From Ureibacillus acetophenoni (lineage in GTDB: Bacteria; Bacillota; Bacilli; Bacillales_A; Planococcaceae), in assembly GCF_900220965.1 (NCBI RefSeq), contig NZ_OBQC01000004.1:1-64000 (forward strand): 64,000 nt of DNA, in the 5' to 3' direction. Numbering within the stretch: the first letter of the stretch is position 1; each line of letters starts with the position of its first letter. The translations under genes and the position numbers were made by a program. Below the pieces are notes generated by a model. The model worked only from the letters and a program-made list of their open reading frames with translations. It ran no database searches and was not told the DNA's origin. Below, in pieces: positions 1 to 8,161 of this stretch.

Positions 1-12
1 TTTAAGTGCGCT

Positions 13-53
13 TAAAAAAGGAAATTGAGATGTTGAATGCTTAATGAATTTCC
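13..53 (-). terminator. Putative terminator of the aromatic catabolic operon
   Basis: Reading the minus strand, GGAAATT (47-53) can pair with AATTTCC (20-26) across a 20-nt loop and is followed by a run of T (14-19). It lies about 75 bases past the stop of the flavin reductase gene. The loop is long, so the call is moderate. Confidence 0.5.
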
Positions 54-126
54 AATTTTGATGTTTTTCTAGGTTGACATTTCACCACTGTGCTTATTTC
101 AAGTACTTTTATATTTTTTGTATGAA

Positions 127-606
127 TTAAACTGTTTTTATCTCGCATTCTACTAATTCTCGATATTTGCCACTATAGAAGATTAACGGATCCCCATCAG
201 TTACGTTAATATCTAAAACTTTACCGATAAATAGCGTATGATCACCTTCTACATGTTCAGCTACGACTTCGCAACTCACTTGTGCAAGACTACCAGGAAG
301 AACAGGTAAACCAGCTAGTTGATCAAATACAATTTCAATTTCTTCTTTAAGTTGTCCAGCAAAGGCCATTGAATATTTTTTCTGGTCTGCTGCTAAAATG
401 TTAACAGCAAACTTCTTACTTTTTTGTACTTTTGGTAAAAAACGAGCTTTATGCCCAATTGAAACGACAACTAATTTAGGGTCCAAAGAAACAGACATAA
501 AGGCATTAGCTGTCATTCCATGAATCTCATTTTCGTCTTGAGTTGTCACAACAGTTACCCCAGTTGCAAATTTCCCCATCGCATCGCGGAATAGACGATC
601 GTCCAT
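127..606 (-). CDS. Flavin reductase, small component of a two-component monooxygenase
   Basis: A 159-residue protein of the flavin reductase-like (HpaC/HsaB) FMN-binding split-barrel family. The opening FRDAMGKFATGVTVVTT, the block HGMTANAFMSVSLDPKLVVV and the late GDHTLFIGKV are typical of the family. Such enzymes use NAD(P)H to reduce free FMN or FAD and hand the reduced flavin to a separate oxygenase, here very likely the acyl-CoA-dehydrogenase-like protein encoded two genes upstream. It is the last of four closely spaced minus-strand genes, 39 bases after the dioxygenase. The start has a strong AAAGGAGG site. Which flavin and which nicotinamide it prefers cannot be read from the sequence. 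Confidence 0.88.
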   Translation of the reverse strand: MDDRLFRDAMGKFATGVTVVTTQDENEIHGMTANAFMSVSLDPKLVVVSIGHKARFLPKVQKSKKFAVNILAADQKKYSMAFAGQLKEEIEIVFDQLAGLPVLPGSLAQVSCEVVAEHVEGDHTLFIGKVLDINVTDGDPLIFYSGKYRELVECEIKTV

Positions 607-645
607 GGTAAACCCTCCTTTTAGTAAATGAACGGAGCTAAATGC

Positions 646-1638
646 TTAGCTCCGTATTGGTTTCTTATCGTCATACACTTTAATTGTCGGATTGTTTTCA
701 GGTTTCGTATCCATTTGGTCTCCCCAATATGTGAAACCAATATCCATTTCATCAATACTCCAAACGATTGGCTCCCAATCTGGCTCAAAAATTAAATAAC
801 CGTTTGTAAATAGTTCTAATCGTACACCACTTCCAGGGTCAATCGCGTAAATATACATCGCTTGAGAAATACCGTGCTTACCAGGACCTTTAAAGAAAAT
901 ACCATTTTCTTTTAAGATGTCTGCAGCACGTAATAAATCCTGTGAGTTGTCTAACCAGTATGATACATGGTGAATTTCTTGAGTGGATGCAGCAAATGGA
1001 TCGTGACTAATTGCAATATCATGAACCAAAGGTGTTACACTTAACCATGCTCCTACTAAATTACCATCCGGAGTTTGAACGCATTCCCTTAGGTTAAACC
1101 CTAATTGGTCTTGTAAAAAGTCCGATAAATCATTTGCAAGTAACGAAGTTAAAATATTTACATGGTCAATTCTTCTTGGTGATACACCACGAGCCCACGA
1201 TTTATGAGATTGGTTTTTTAATACAGAACGTGACTCTGGAGAAGCTAAAGTTTTTTCCATCTTGAAGTAAATTTCGAAAGTATGTCCACTTGGCAATTCA
1301 AAACGAAATGCTTTGCCTTGCCCTGCTTCTGTTCCTTCATCGACCCAACGAATTTCAATACCTGCTTGCTCTAACTTTTTCGCAAAAGCATCAACATCTT
1401 CTTCTCTTTTCGTACGCCATGCAATATGGTCTACGTGTGATTCTTCCCCTTGACGAAGTGTCATTGTGTGGTGTTCAAAATCTCCCCATGCGCGTAAATA
1501 ATGAACCCCATCTTTCACTTCTGTTTCTTCTAAACCGACAACCTCTTTGAAAAACCATAGAGACTTCTCTAAATCTTTCGATACTAATCCAAAGTGTCCT
1601 AATTTTGCAATTTCAGGTGTTCTAACTTCGTTACTCAT
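646..1638 (-). CDS. Extradiol (meta-cleavage) catechol dioxygenase, two-domain VOC type
   Basis: A 330-residue type I extradiol dioxygenase with two vicinal-oxygen-chelate domains (roughly 10-130 and 155-300). Length and layout match the BphC/HsaC group. Iron(II) ligands are visible in the second domain: H159 (in RRIDHVN), a His in the HH pair 223-224 (HHVSYW) and E275 (RLELFT). H255 and Y264 match the second-sphere catalytic His and Tyr of BphC. The enzyme should open a catechol next to the hydroxyls, giving a yellow meta-cleavage product. It sits between the monooxygenase that would make the catechol and the operon's last gene, the flavin reductase; the matching hydrolase is the first gene. 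The natural substrate is unknown. Confidence 0.88.
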   Translation of the reverse strand: MSNEVRTPEIAKLGHFGLVSKDLEKSLWFFKEVVGLEETEVKDGVHYLRAWGDFEHHTMTLRQGEESHVDHIAWRTKREEDVDAFAKKLEQAGIEIRWVDEGTEAGQGKAFRFELPSGHTFEIYFKMEKTLASPESRSVLKNQSHKSWARGVSPRRIDHVNILTSLLANDLSDFLQDQLGFNLRECVQTPDGNLVGAWLSVTPLVHDIAISHDPFAASTQEIHHVSYWLDNSQDLLRAADILKENGIFFKGPGKHGISQAMYIYAIDPGSGVRLELFTNGYLIFEPDWEPIVWSIDEMDIGFTYWGDQMDTKPENNPTIKVYDDKKPIRS

Positions 1639-1691
1639 ATTACATCCCCCTTAAATATGAATTGAAAATATATCCCCTTATTAATTGTACA

Positions 1692-2891
1692 TTAGACGAA
1701 ATACGTATTTGGTTCTAAACCGCACATAACGCGACCATATGTTTCTACTAAACTCGAAGGTGTAATAAACCCGTGCAAATGCATTGATAAGAAATCTCGA
1801 TAGAATAATTGGAATAAATTATTATTGTATGAAAATACAGAACCTGCTCCAGCAGTCATTAAGTCAATAGCTTCTTTACAAAGTTGATTTACATATCCAA
1901 AATCTGCCTTTATTTTAATGTTTTCTTCAACCGTTAACTTTTGACCATTCGAAGAATAGTTATCTAAAATATCTACCGCTCGATGTAATAACAGTTCTGC
2001 AAGATCAATTTTCATCTGCGTTTCTCCAACTTGTAAATGTGTTACAGGTGCCTCATTCATTTTCGTATAGAATGTATTACCAATACCTGCTTTTTTAACC
2101 CGTTCCATGTGTAAATCCATTGCACCTTTAGTAATTCCTAATGCAGGTGCTACAATGGACAACGTAAGAGAGGGTACAAATGGTGTTTGATATAACGGAA
2201 CATCTCGTAACTCTTCGATCATGTAATGACCTTTCGTTGCTAAACGATCAAGGGATACACGATGTTCAGGTACAAATACATTTTCTAAACGTACACTGTT
2301 ACTTCCTGAACCTTTAAGCCCCATAACATTCCAATCGTCTAATACGATTGCGTCTTGAATTGGGACTACCATGATTGCCATCTCTATCCCACCGTTACCA
2401 TCATCCACAGGGAATCCAAAGTATAGCCAATCAGCATGCGGGCTACCTGAAACAAAAGGCCATTGCGCCTCTTCTATAAAATAACCGCCCTCTACTTTTT
2501 TCATTTCAATTTTGATAGGTTTAAAATTTCCCGCTAAAATTACGTCATTATTATGATTTGGACCGAAAATATCGTTTAACGCTTCACGACCAAAAGCATA
2601 TGAAATCATATAATCACGAATATTACTTAACGCCACAAACCATCCTGCCGAGCCATTTCCCCTTGAAATTGCCGTAACAACTTCGATATACGTCCGCATA
2701 TCTGTTTGATATCCGCCGAACATTTGTGGACGTAACACTTTTAACAAGCCATTTGATCGTAGCTGTTCAATTATCTCTTTTGATAATTCGCTTTTTTGAT
2801 CGATCGTTAACCCTTGTTCTCTAAGTAGTGGAATTAAACTGTTTGCCCGTTCGACTAGCATCTTTCTCGTATCCGTCAATGTTTGTTCCAT
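1692..2891 (-). CDS. Flavin-dependent monooxygenase, acyl-CoA dehydrogenase fold (HsaA-like)
   Basis: A 399-residue protein with the acyl-CoA dehydrogenase fold but the features of group D hydroxylases such as HsaA and the C2 component of 4-hydroxyphenylacetate hydroxylase: PQMFGGYQTDM and GNGSAGW near the N terminus, WPFVSGSPHADW in the flavin-binding middle domain, and DWNVMGLKGSGSNSVRLENVFVP before the C-terminal helical bundle. Such enzymes take reduced flavin from a partner reductase and insert one oxygen ortho to a phenol, giving a catechol. The operon supplies exactly that partner and a catechol-cleaving enzyme. A true acyl-CoA dehydrogenase is possible but less likely in this setting. 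The start has AAGGGG nine bases upstream. Confidence 0.82.
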   Translation of the reverse strand: MEQTLTDTRKMLVERANSLIPLLREQGLTIDQKSELSKEIIEQLRSNGLLKVLRPQMFGGYQTDMRTYIEVVTAISRGNGSAGWFVALSNIRDYMISYAFGREALNDIFGPNHNNDVILAGNFKPIKIEMKKVEGGYFIEEAQWPFVSGSPHADWLYFGFPVDDGNGGIEMAIMVVPIQDAIVLDDWNVMGLKGSGSNSVRLENVFVPEHRVSLDRLATKGHYMIEELRDVPLYQTPFVPSLTLSIVAPALGITKGAMDLHMERVKKAGIGNTFYTKMNEAPVTHLQVGETQMKIDLAELLLHRAVDILDNYSSNGQKLTVEENIKIKADFGYVNQLCKEAIDLMTAGAGSVFSYNNNLFQLFYRDFLSMHLHGFITPSSLVETYGRVMCGLEPNTYFV

Positions 2892-2926
2892 ATCCCCACA
2901 CCCCTTATTCGATTTTTAATATTCGA

Positions 2927-3784
2927 TTAAACCGGACTAGCAACTTTTGTTCTATCAAAGAAGTCTTTTGTTAATTTAATAAATTGTTCTTTTTGTTCGA
3001 TTTGTGCCCAATGTCCACAACGTTTAAACACATGTAATTCTGCATTTTCCAAATAATCAAGAACGTATAAACTGCTCGCTAGCGGTACAAAACGGTCTTG
3101 GTGACCATGGATTAGTAAAAATTCGTTGTTCATACGTTTTAATGCCGATGGAGGAACTAACATATCTGACAGATGCGATTTCGTAAAGTTTTCTTCATAA
3201 GATTTTCTTACTTCAGGTCGGTTAAACAATTCCATACGTTCTTCTACAATCGAATCTAACTTATCTTCCATTCCTGACATGTCATATAAGAACCAACTTA
3301 GTAGATTTTTAAGTGCTTTAGGTGTAGGATCTTTATGGAAGTTTGCTAATTTAGCTAATTCCGGAGTTGGCTCAGTTAAACCGCCACCTGCACCCATAAG
3401 TACGATACGGTTAAATCGTTCAGGACTGACCATAACAAGATTTAAAGCAATAACCCCTCCAAGTGAATTACCGACTAAATTCGCTCTTTTAATTTCCAAA
3501 GTATCCATTAAATCGATCACTTGCTGGACTCGCCAATTCATCCACTCCACACCATTGGCTGGATAATTAGTAGGATGATCTGTTTCTCCAAATCCTACTA
3601 AATCAATGGCTAACACATGATATCTATCAACATATTGTGGTAATACGTCTTTCCAGTTCGAATTTGCACTCGCTCCAGGACCACTACCATGTAAAAAGAT
3701 AATTACTTCTTCGTTTTGTGTACCGCCTTCATGGAGTAACGTTTCATAGTTACCTGTTTTTACTTTGCGCGTTAAAATCGTCAT
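2927..3784 (-). CDS. Meta-cleavage product C-C hydrolase (alpha/beta hydrolase, BphD/HsaD-like)
   Basis: Taken from the ATG at 3784, which has AGGGG spaced seven bases upstream, giving 285 residues, the usual family length; an open frame continues 17 codons upstream but without a ribosome site. The oxyanion-loop motif LHGSGPGASANSNW (31-44) is diagnostic of the BphD/HsaD group. The triad is S107 (GNSLGG), D230 (HGHQDRF) and H258 (CGHWAQ). These hydrolases cut the vinylogous diketone made by extradiol cleavage into a carboxylic acid and a 2-hydroxydienoate. It is the first intact gene of the operon. Its presence argues that the cleaved ring carries an alkyl or aryl side chain handled by the hydrolytic branch. 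Confidence 0.87.
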   Translation of the reverse strand: MTILTRKVKTGNYETLLHEGGTQNEEVIIFLHGSGPGASANSNWKDVLPQYVDRYHVLAIDLVGFGETDHPTNYPANGVEWMNWRVQQVIDLMDTLEIKRANLVGNSLGGVIALNLVMVSPERFNRIVLMGAGGGLTEPTPELAKLANFHKDPTPKALKNLLSWFLYDMSGMEDKLDSIVEERMELFNRPEVRKSYEENFTKSHLSDMLVPPSALKRMNNEFLLIHGHQDRFVPLASSLYVLDYLENAELHVFKRCGHWAQIEQKEQFIKLTKDFFDRTKVASPV

Positions 3785-3855
3785 AATAAAACACCCCTTA
3801 TATATGAATTGAACATTGAAGTCGCAGTTCAACAACTACCGGACACCGAATTTAG

Positions 3856-3990
3856 TTATATATTGCTTGATTGTAAACTTTTCACGACATTTCGTTGCTT
3901 ACCTAAGTCAATCGAGCCATCAACAGATGCAATTGTTGCTTCAATCACATCACCATCATTTAAATAGTTTCCTAATGCATGTTGTCTATC
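3856..3990 (-). pseudogene. Remnant of a fumarylacetoacetate-hydrolase-family gene (C-terminal end only)
   Basis: The minus strand between an in-frame TAA (3991-3993) and the stop at 3856 reads RQHALGNYLNDGDVIEAT and, further on, GSIDLGKQRNVV. This resembles the C-terminal tail of FAH-superfamily enzymes (acylpyruvases and 2-keto-4-pentenoate hydratase relatives), in which a 'DGDVI/VEA.I..DG.IDLG.QRN' segment closes the protein. There is no start codon with a ribosome site in frame. A good AAAGGAG site lies about 50-60 bases upstream (near 4045), as if the rest of the gene had been lost by internal deletion. The fragment lies between the operon promoter and the hydrolase, so it is probably transcribed as leader. 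Confidence 0.65.
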
Positions 3991-4172
3991 TTAAAAATTC
4001 TTCAAAATTTGTTGGATTAGAGTGCAATTTATAAATTTCTTCTCCTTTAAAACACCAAAAAATTGTTCATCATATATCTTAAAACGAACAAAACTCAACC
4101 CCATCCTTACTATCACCCCGTATTATTTTGCTTTACTGCAAATAATTATTAAAATCTACTTGATTGAACTTA

Positions 4173-4187
4173 AATAAGCGCTTACAA
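4173..4187 (-). promoter_or_regulatory. cre-like CcpA operator
   Basis: The minus strand reads TTGTAAGCGCTTATT, with a perfect palindromic core TAAGCGCTTA (4175-4184). It matches the catabolite-responsive element consensus WTGNAANCGNWNNCW except at one position. It lies just downstream of the predicted promoter, where CcpA would block the polymerase, so the catabolic operon is probably repressed when preferred sugars are present. Confidence 0.65.
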
Positions 4188-4198
4188 CTGTTATTGAA

Positions 4199-4227
4199 AT
4201 TGTATAGTCAATATTTTAAATAATCAA
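4199..4227 (-). promoter_or_regulatory. Predicted SigA promoter of the catabolic operon
   Basis: On the minus strand TTGATT (4222-4227) and TACAAT (4199-4204) are separated by 17 bases. Transcription would begin near 4192, immediately before the cre-like site, and would run through the FAH remnant into the hydrolase gene. Confidence 0.55.
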
Positions 4228-4365
4228 TATTTTTCGAAAAGTCGGTAAAATGTTTCCTAATCAATAACGATTTTCTGTAAGTTTTTATTGGAAAATTTTT
4301 AAATAAGCATAAAGTAAGTGAATTTCGGTATATTAATTCAGTTAAAGAAACTAAGTATCTAAATT

Positions 4366-4402
4366 AGATAAAAAAAGATAACTCCACATTTGAAGTTATC
4401 AA
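4366..4402 (-). terminator. Rho-independent terminator after recQ
   Basis: GATAACT (4394-4400, minus strand) pairs with AGTTATC (4377-4383), followed by a T-rich run (4366-4376). It lies 17 bases past the recQ stop. Confidence 0.8.
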
Positions 4403-4418
4403 TAAAGACTAGCGTGTT

Positions 4419-5861
4419 TTAATTTCCAATTAATATGCTCTTAATACGACTCTGCCACGAATCAAGTTGGGCAGGAATTTCATCTATTTTTCTCGGTTCA
4501 ATTATCTCTTCGTAATGAACACCACAGCATTCACAACAGTTGTTCGGGCGATCTGTTAACTCTTGTCCAAAATAGTGAACAAGCACTTTTCTCATACAAT
4601 CTTCCGTTTGAACAATTTTCGTCATCTCATCGACAGCTTGGATTTTTTCAATTCGCATTTTATGTAATAACTGACCGACTTTTTCACTTGAGTGCTCATT
4701 CATCCAGTAATCTAGTACACGAAAAGCAGTTTCTGAGATTTCACCGTTGTGAAACATTGTTAAAGGATTTTCCCCTCGCGAGCGATAAATTTCATAAAGT
4801 CCAATATGATGATCTGTAGGTAAATCATCAGTAGCTAGTACCTTCGCAAAATTTGCATCACCCTCAACAAATAACAAAATTGCTAAAGCATCTTGCCCGT
4901 CTCTACCTGCTCTACCTATTTCCTGCATATAATTTGCTATATTTGAAGGAAGGGTATGGTGAATAATTTGGCGCACATTATCTTTGTGTACCCCCATACC
5001 AAAAGCATTGGTTGCAACGATCCACTTAATTGATCCTTCTATAAACTGTTGTTGAATAAATTGACGGTCTAGCGCTTCTTTCCCCGCATGATAACTCGCC
5101 GCTTGAATTCCAGATTGAATTAGTCGATTACTTATACCTTCTGCTTTAGAACGTGATTGTGTATAAATAACGCCAGGTCCATCAGTCTCTAAAACGTGCT
5201 GAACAATCCAATCTACCTTATCCTCTTGTGTCTGAAATTCTCTCCTAGATAGATGAATATTTTTTCGGTCAACTGAATGTATATATTGATAGGGCTCGTC
5301 CATTTTTAAATAAGTTTGAATGTCTCCAAGAACTTTGTTTGTCGCAGTTGCCGATAATGCTAAAATTGGTGGTCTATTTTCATAATGGAAGAGTTCTCCC
5401 ATTCGCAAATAGTCTGGTCTAAAGTCAAACCCCCATTGGGAAATACAGTGAGCCTCATCCACAACAATTAAAGAAAGGTTTACTTGCTTCAATCTTTCAC
5501 TTACTTGCTTTTGCAAAAGCATTTCAGGTGAAATGAAGATAAAACGATAATGATGTAACAAATTTAAAGCCGCTTGTTTTTGTTGCACAGTTAAAAATGA
5601 ATTTAAGGCTACGACACGTTTTTCCCCAAATTGCTTCATTTGGGTAACTTGATCTTGCATTAAAGATAATAATGGAGAAACGATTAATACAGAACCATTA
5701 AAAAAATAACCTGGTAATTGATAACATAAGGATTTCCCCATTCCTGTTGGTAACAATGCAATTACATCACGTCCATTAATTACTTGCTCAATTACTTCTT
5801 TTTGACCTGGCCGAAAGGAACGATAACCAAAATGTCGAAATAAAATATCTTCTAATTCCAT
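4419..5861 (-). CDS. recQ: ATP-dependent DNA helicase RecQ
   Basis: A 480-residue superfamily 2 helicase that unwinds DNA 3' to 5' in recombination and fork repair. Visible motifs are the Walker A PTGMGKSL (38-45), DEAHCISQWG (135-144), SATAT (170-174), the RecQ-specific FGMGVHKDNVR block and motif VI QEIGRAGRDGQ. Near the C terminus a four-cysteine zinc site (CMRK...CCECCG) marks the RQC zinc-binding region. There is no HRDC domain, as in the short RecQ of B. subtilis. The gene overlaps the end of ypbB by ten bases, so the two are translated from one transcript. Confidence 0.95.
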   Translation of the reverse strand: MELEDILFRHFGYRSFRPGQKEVIEQVINGRDVIALLPTGMGKSLCYQLPGYFFNGSVLIVSPLLSLMQDQVTQMKQFGEKRVVALNSFLTVQQKQAALNLLHHYRFIFISPEMLLQKQVSERLKQVNLSLIVVDEAHCISQWGFDFRPDYLRMGELFHYENRPPILALSATATNKVLGDIQTYLKMDEPYQYIHSVDRKNIHLSRREFQTQEDKVDWIVQHVLETDGPGVIYTQSRSKAEGISNRLIQSGIQAASYHAGKEALDRQFIQQQFIEGSIKWIVATNAFGMGVHKDNVRQIIHHTLPSNIANYMQEIGRAGRDGQDALAILLFVEGDANFAKVLATDDLPTDHHIGLYEIYRSRGENPLTMFHNGEISETAFRVLDYWMNEHSSEKVGQLLHKMRIEKIQAVDEMTKIVQTEDCMRKVLVHYFGQELTDRPNNCCECCGVHYEEIIEPRKIDEIPAQLDSWQSRIKSILIGN

Positions 5862-6898
5862 GTGTCATTATCACCTCTTGCTAAAACAAGTCGTAATTGA
5901 AAATACGATAAATTCGGTACTACTTCATGTAATACTTTCAGTTTCTTCGTTTGATAGTCCTCAATTGCTTGCAATACTTTTTCAATATCCTCTTTACTTA
6001 AAAATCGGTCATACGGAAATTTCCGCTCATTCATTGCAAGTTCAACAATATGATCTTCAATTGTACTCGATTTTAAATTTCGTATCGCACTAATTTCATC
6101 TATTGAATATCCCTTTTTGAATAATTTTGCTGTCGTATTTGCTGATTCAGTTAACGTCAGTTCAATACGGACTTGTGTAGCAACTTCTGAAAGAAGAGGA
6201 AACTTTGTTTCGTTGAATGAAACTTCATTGATCCAACTTTGTAAACATGAAATGTACAATAATTGAACGTCCATTTCACTTAAGTTTTCATGGTTACTTA
6301 GTTGTTGCCACGTAAATCCTGGTTGGTTTACACCACTTAATCTATTGACAACAATTGATTTTTCTCGGTCATCTACTTCGATTTTTTCCAAACTTGAAAT
6401 AATTTCTTCCAATAATTTAGATTGTAATTCCCCATTTTGATATTGGTGCCGAACTAAAAAATTTTTGACCCACAGTTGAATTTGATCATTCTGTTGTATG
6501 GGAGCAAATTTCATGTTTCCAATAGTATGATAAGATAATGTTTGAACAATTAGTGACAAGCGGGCAAAAAAGATATGTTCATTTCCTCTGTAATGCCAAC
6601 CATCGAAAGAGAGTTTCATAGGTTGATTTAAAAATGTTTGTCCTAATTCAGATATGACATACCGATTTTCAGGTAAAATAGTTATGTATTGTTGATCTGA
6701 TAAACGCTCTATTTGCTCATCAAATTGCTTTCTATTTAATTTTGGTAATATACCAAAATAATCATGTAAATTGAATATCCCTACATCTTGAATTGTTTGG
6801 CCTGAGCGCTTGCCTCTCAACAGATGGAATACTGCCGAAACGGTTCTTTCACCGTTGAATTGACCAAGTAAATTTAAGACTAAAGTTTGAAATATCAA
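5852..6898 (-). CDS. ypbB: YpbB, helix-turn-helix protein encoded with RecQ
   Basis: Matches the YpbB family that precedes recQ in many Bacillales. The TTG at 6898 is preferred because GGAGGG sits about seven bases upstream; an upstream TTG (6913) overlaps that site. The N terminus carries the family signature LNLLGQFNGERTVSAVFHLLRGKRSGQTIQD. The C terminus (about 250-345) is a helix-turn-helix segment of the kind found with RecQ-type helicases, including YSIDEISAIRNLKSSTIEDHIVELA. Biochemical function is unknown; a helper role for RecQ is inferred from conserved neighbourhood and the ten-base overlap. The ferredoxin gene is divergent. Confidence 0.88.
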   Translation of the reverse strand: MIFQTLVLNLLGQFNGERTVSAVFHLLRGKRSGQTIQDVGIFNLHDYFGILPKLNRKQFDEQIERLSDQQYITILPENRYVISELGQTFLNQPMKLSFDGWHYRGNEHIFFARLSLIVQTLSYHTIGNMKFAPIQQNDQIQLWVKNFLVRHQYQNGELQSKLLEEIISSLEKIEVDDREKSIVVNRLSGVNQPGFTWQQLSNHENLSEMDVQLLYISCLQSWINEVSFNETKFPLLSEVATQVRIELTLTESANTTAKLFKKGYSIDEISAIRNLKSSTIEDHIVELAMNERKFPYDRFLSKEDIEKVLQAIEDYQTKKLKVLHEVVPNLSYFQLRLVLARGDNDTWN

Positions 6899-6982
6899 AT
6901 TCAAACCCTCCAAAATTATAGTATTATGTTGAAAAGTCGACTAATCCGATTTAGAATGAAGAGTGTGCTCTTATGTAGCTGA

Positions 6983-7252
<270 letters not shown>

Positions 7253-7253
7253 T

Positions 7254-7283
7254 AAAAGGACATGGTTGCCCATGTCCTTTTTA
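7254..7283 (+). terminator. Rho-independent terminator after fer
   Basis: AAAAGGACATGG and CCATGTCCTTTT form a strong stem with a three-base loop, and the T run continues as TTTTTATTT. It begins right after the fer stop codon. Confidence 0.9.
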
Positions 7284-7326
7284 TTTGCGGATAGGATTAA
7301 TATCTTTGTTGGTAATCCGCATAAGG

Positions 7327-7367
7327 ATAACATCAGCTTGACCTATATTGGGTCAAACTGATGTTAT
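7327..7367. repeat. Long inverted repeat overlapping the end of the DUF1129 gene
   Basis: ATAACATCAG plus TTGACC on one side pair with GGTCAA plus CTGATGTTAT on the other around a short loop, a stem of about 16 pairs with one bulged base. It contains the stop codon of the neighbouring minus-strand gene and lacks a T run on either strand, so it may act as a transcript-end stabiliser rather than a classical terminator. A second, weaker pair (GCGGAT near 7287 with ATCCGC near 7320) lies beside it. Confidence 0.6.
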
Positions 7368-8038
7368 ACTAATGCTTCTCTATACTTTTTCAATATATAA
7401 CTTGCTAGTAAGAAAAAGCATCCCAATCCAAAGGGAGTGTAATAGGTAATTGTCATTTCAGGGCCAAATGGTTCTACGAGGAAATTAATTAAGAACCCTA
7501 CTGCAAAAAGAAGACCCACTAAAATACTAAGAGTCCATGTAGCGACTTTCTTCTTCTTTTCATCTGTGAATGCACTATTTCTCAATACTTTAATTATTAA
7601 ATAAACTAATAAAATCATACTCGCGATGAGTAATATAGCGGATATAGCAGCAGAACCTATATGAATAATAGGATCTTCTTTTTTCACAACTGGCCAAATC
7701 CCCCATATTATTAAGAACCATCCAAATAACGTGAAAATAATTTCAAGACCGAATTCTACAATACTTTTCGTATTTTCCTGTGGAAGTGATTGAATCATTT
7801 CATTTGCCAATTGTTTCGGTGAGGAACCGAACAATTCTTTAGCTGACTTTCCTTCTTGTTGTGCATCTAATAATTGATTTAACAAATCTAGTAATAATTC
7901 TTCGGTTGCTCTCTCATTTTTAAATGGTTTCATTCTAATATAAATAAGCAAATCACTAAAATACGATTCATTGTCTGGTGTTAATAATTTTCGTTTTTCG
8001 TTATTCTGCTCTATTAATTGTTTTATAGTTAACTTCAT
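7364..8038 (-). CDS. DUF1129 family integral membrane protein
   Basis: A 224-residue protein with a charged N-terminal half and four hydrophobic segments in the second half (about 102-122, 128-150, 165-188 and 195-215). The motif KELFGSSPKQLANEMIQSLPQE (about 63-85) is characteristic of DUF1129 proteins, which are widespread and uncharacterised in Firmicutes. The start has GGAGGG six bases upstream. It stands alone, divergent from fabI, so the context says little about function. It resembles membrane proteins sometimes encoded with PadR regulators, but no regulator is seen here. Confidence 0.72.
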   Translation of the reverse strand: MKLTIKQLIEQNNEKRKLLTPDNESYFSDLLIYIRMKPFKNERATEELLLDLLNQLLDAQQEGKSAKELFGSSPKQLANEMIQSLPQENTKSIVEFGLEIIFTLFGWFLIIWGIWPVVKKEDPIIHIGSAAISAILLIASMILLVYLIIKVLRNSAFTDEKKKKVATWTLSILVGLLFAVGFLINFLVEPFGPEMTITYYTPFGLGCFFLLASYILKKYREALV

Positions 8039-8072
8039 TGTATCCCTCCGAATTAAAGGTACTACAATTCTA

Positions 8073-8101
8073 TTGATATTTACAGGATTTACTGTTAATA
8101 T
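8073..8101 (+). promoter_or_regulatory. fabI promoter
   Basis: TTGATA (8073-8078) and TAATAT (8096-8101) are separated by exactly 17 bases. The start of transcription would fall inside the FapR box that follows. Confidence 0.75.
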
Positions 8102-8106
8102 TTATA

Positions 8107-8123
8107 TTAGTAGTTGGTACTAA
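8107..8123. promoter_or_regulatory. FapR operator
   Basis: TTAGTAGTTGGTACTAA is a 17-base palindrome with six-base arms (TTAGTA/TACTAA) around a five-base centre, matching the FapR consensus TTAGTACCTRGTACTAA in both arms. It covers the expected start of transcription of fabI. FapR represses fatty-acid and phospholipid genes until malonyl-CoA or malonyl-ACP binds it, so fabI should follow malonyl-CoA supply. Confidence 0.88.
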
Positions 8124-8161
8124 TAACTGATATTATTTGATCATAAAGGGGCCGAATTTAA

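Noticed and set aside
1290-1550. Plus-strand open frame of 86 codons
   Set aside because: It is the antisense shadow of the extradiol dioxygenase, with no ribosome site.
127-3784. Reading the operon as a 4-hydroxyphenylacetate pathway
   Set aside because: That route uses a semialdehyde dehydrogenase after ring cleavage, but this operon has a C-C hydrolase and no such dehydrogenase.
3816-4034. Plus-strand open frame of 72 codons over the FAH remnant
   Set aside because: The opposite strand has the recognisable FAH tail, and this frame lacks a ribosome site.
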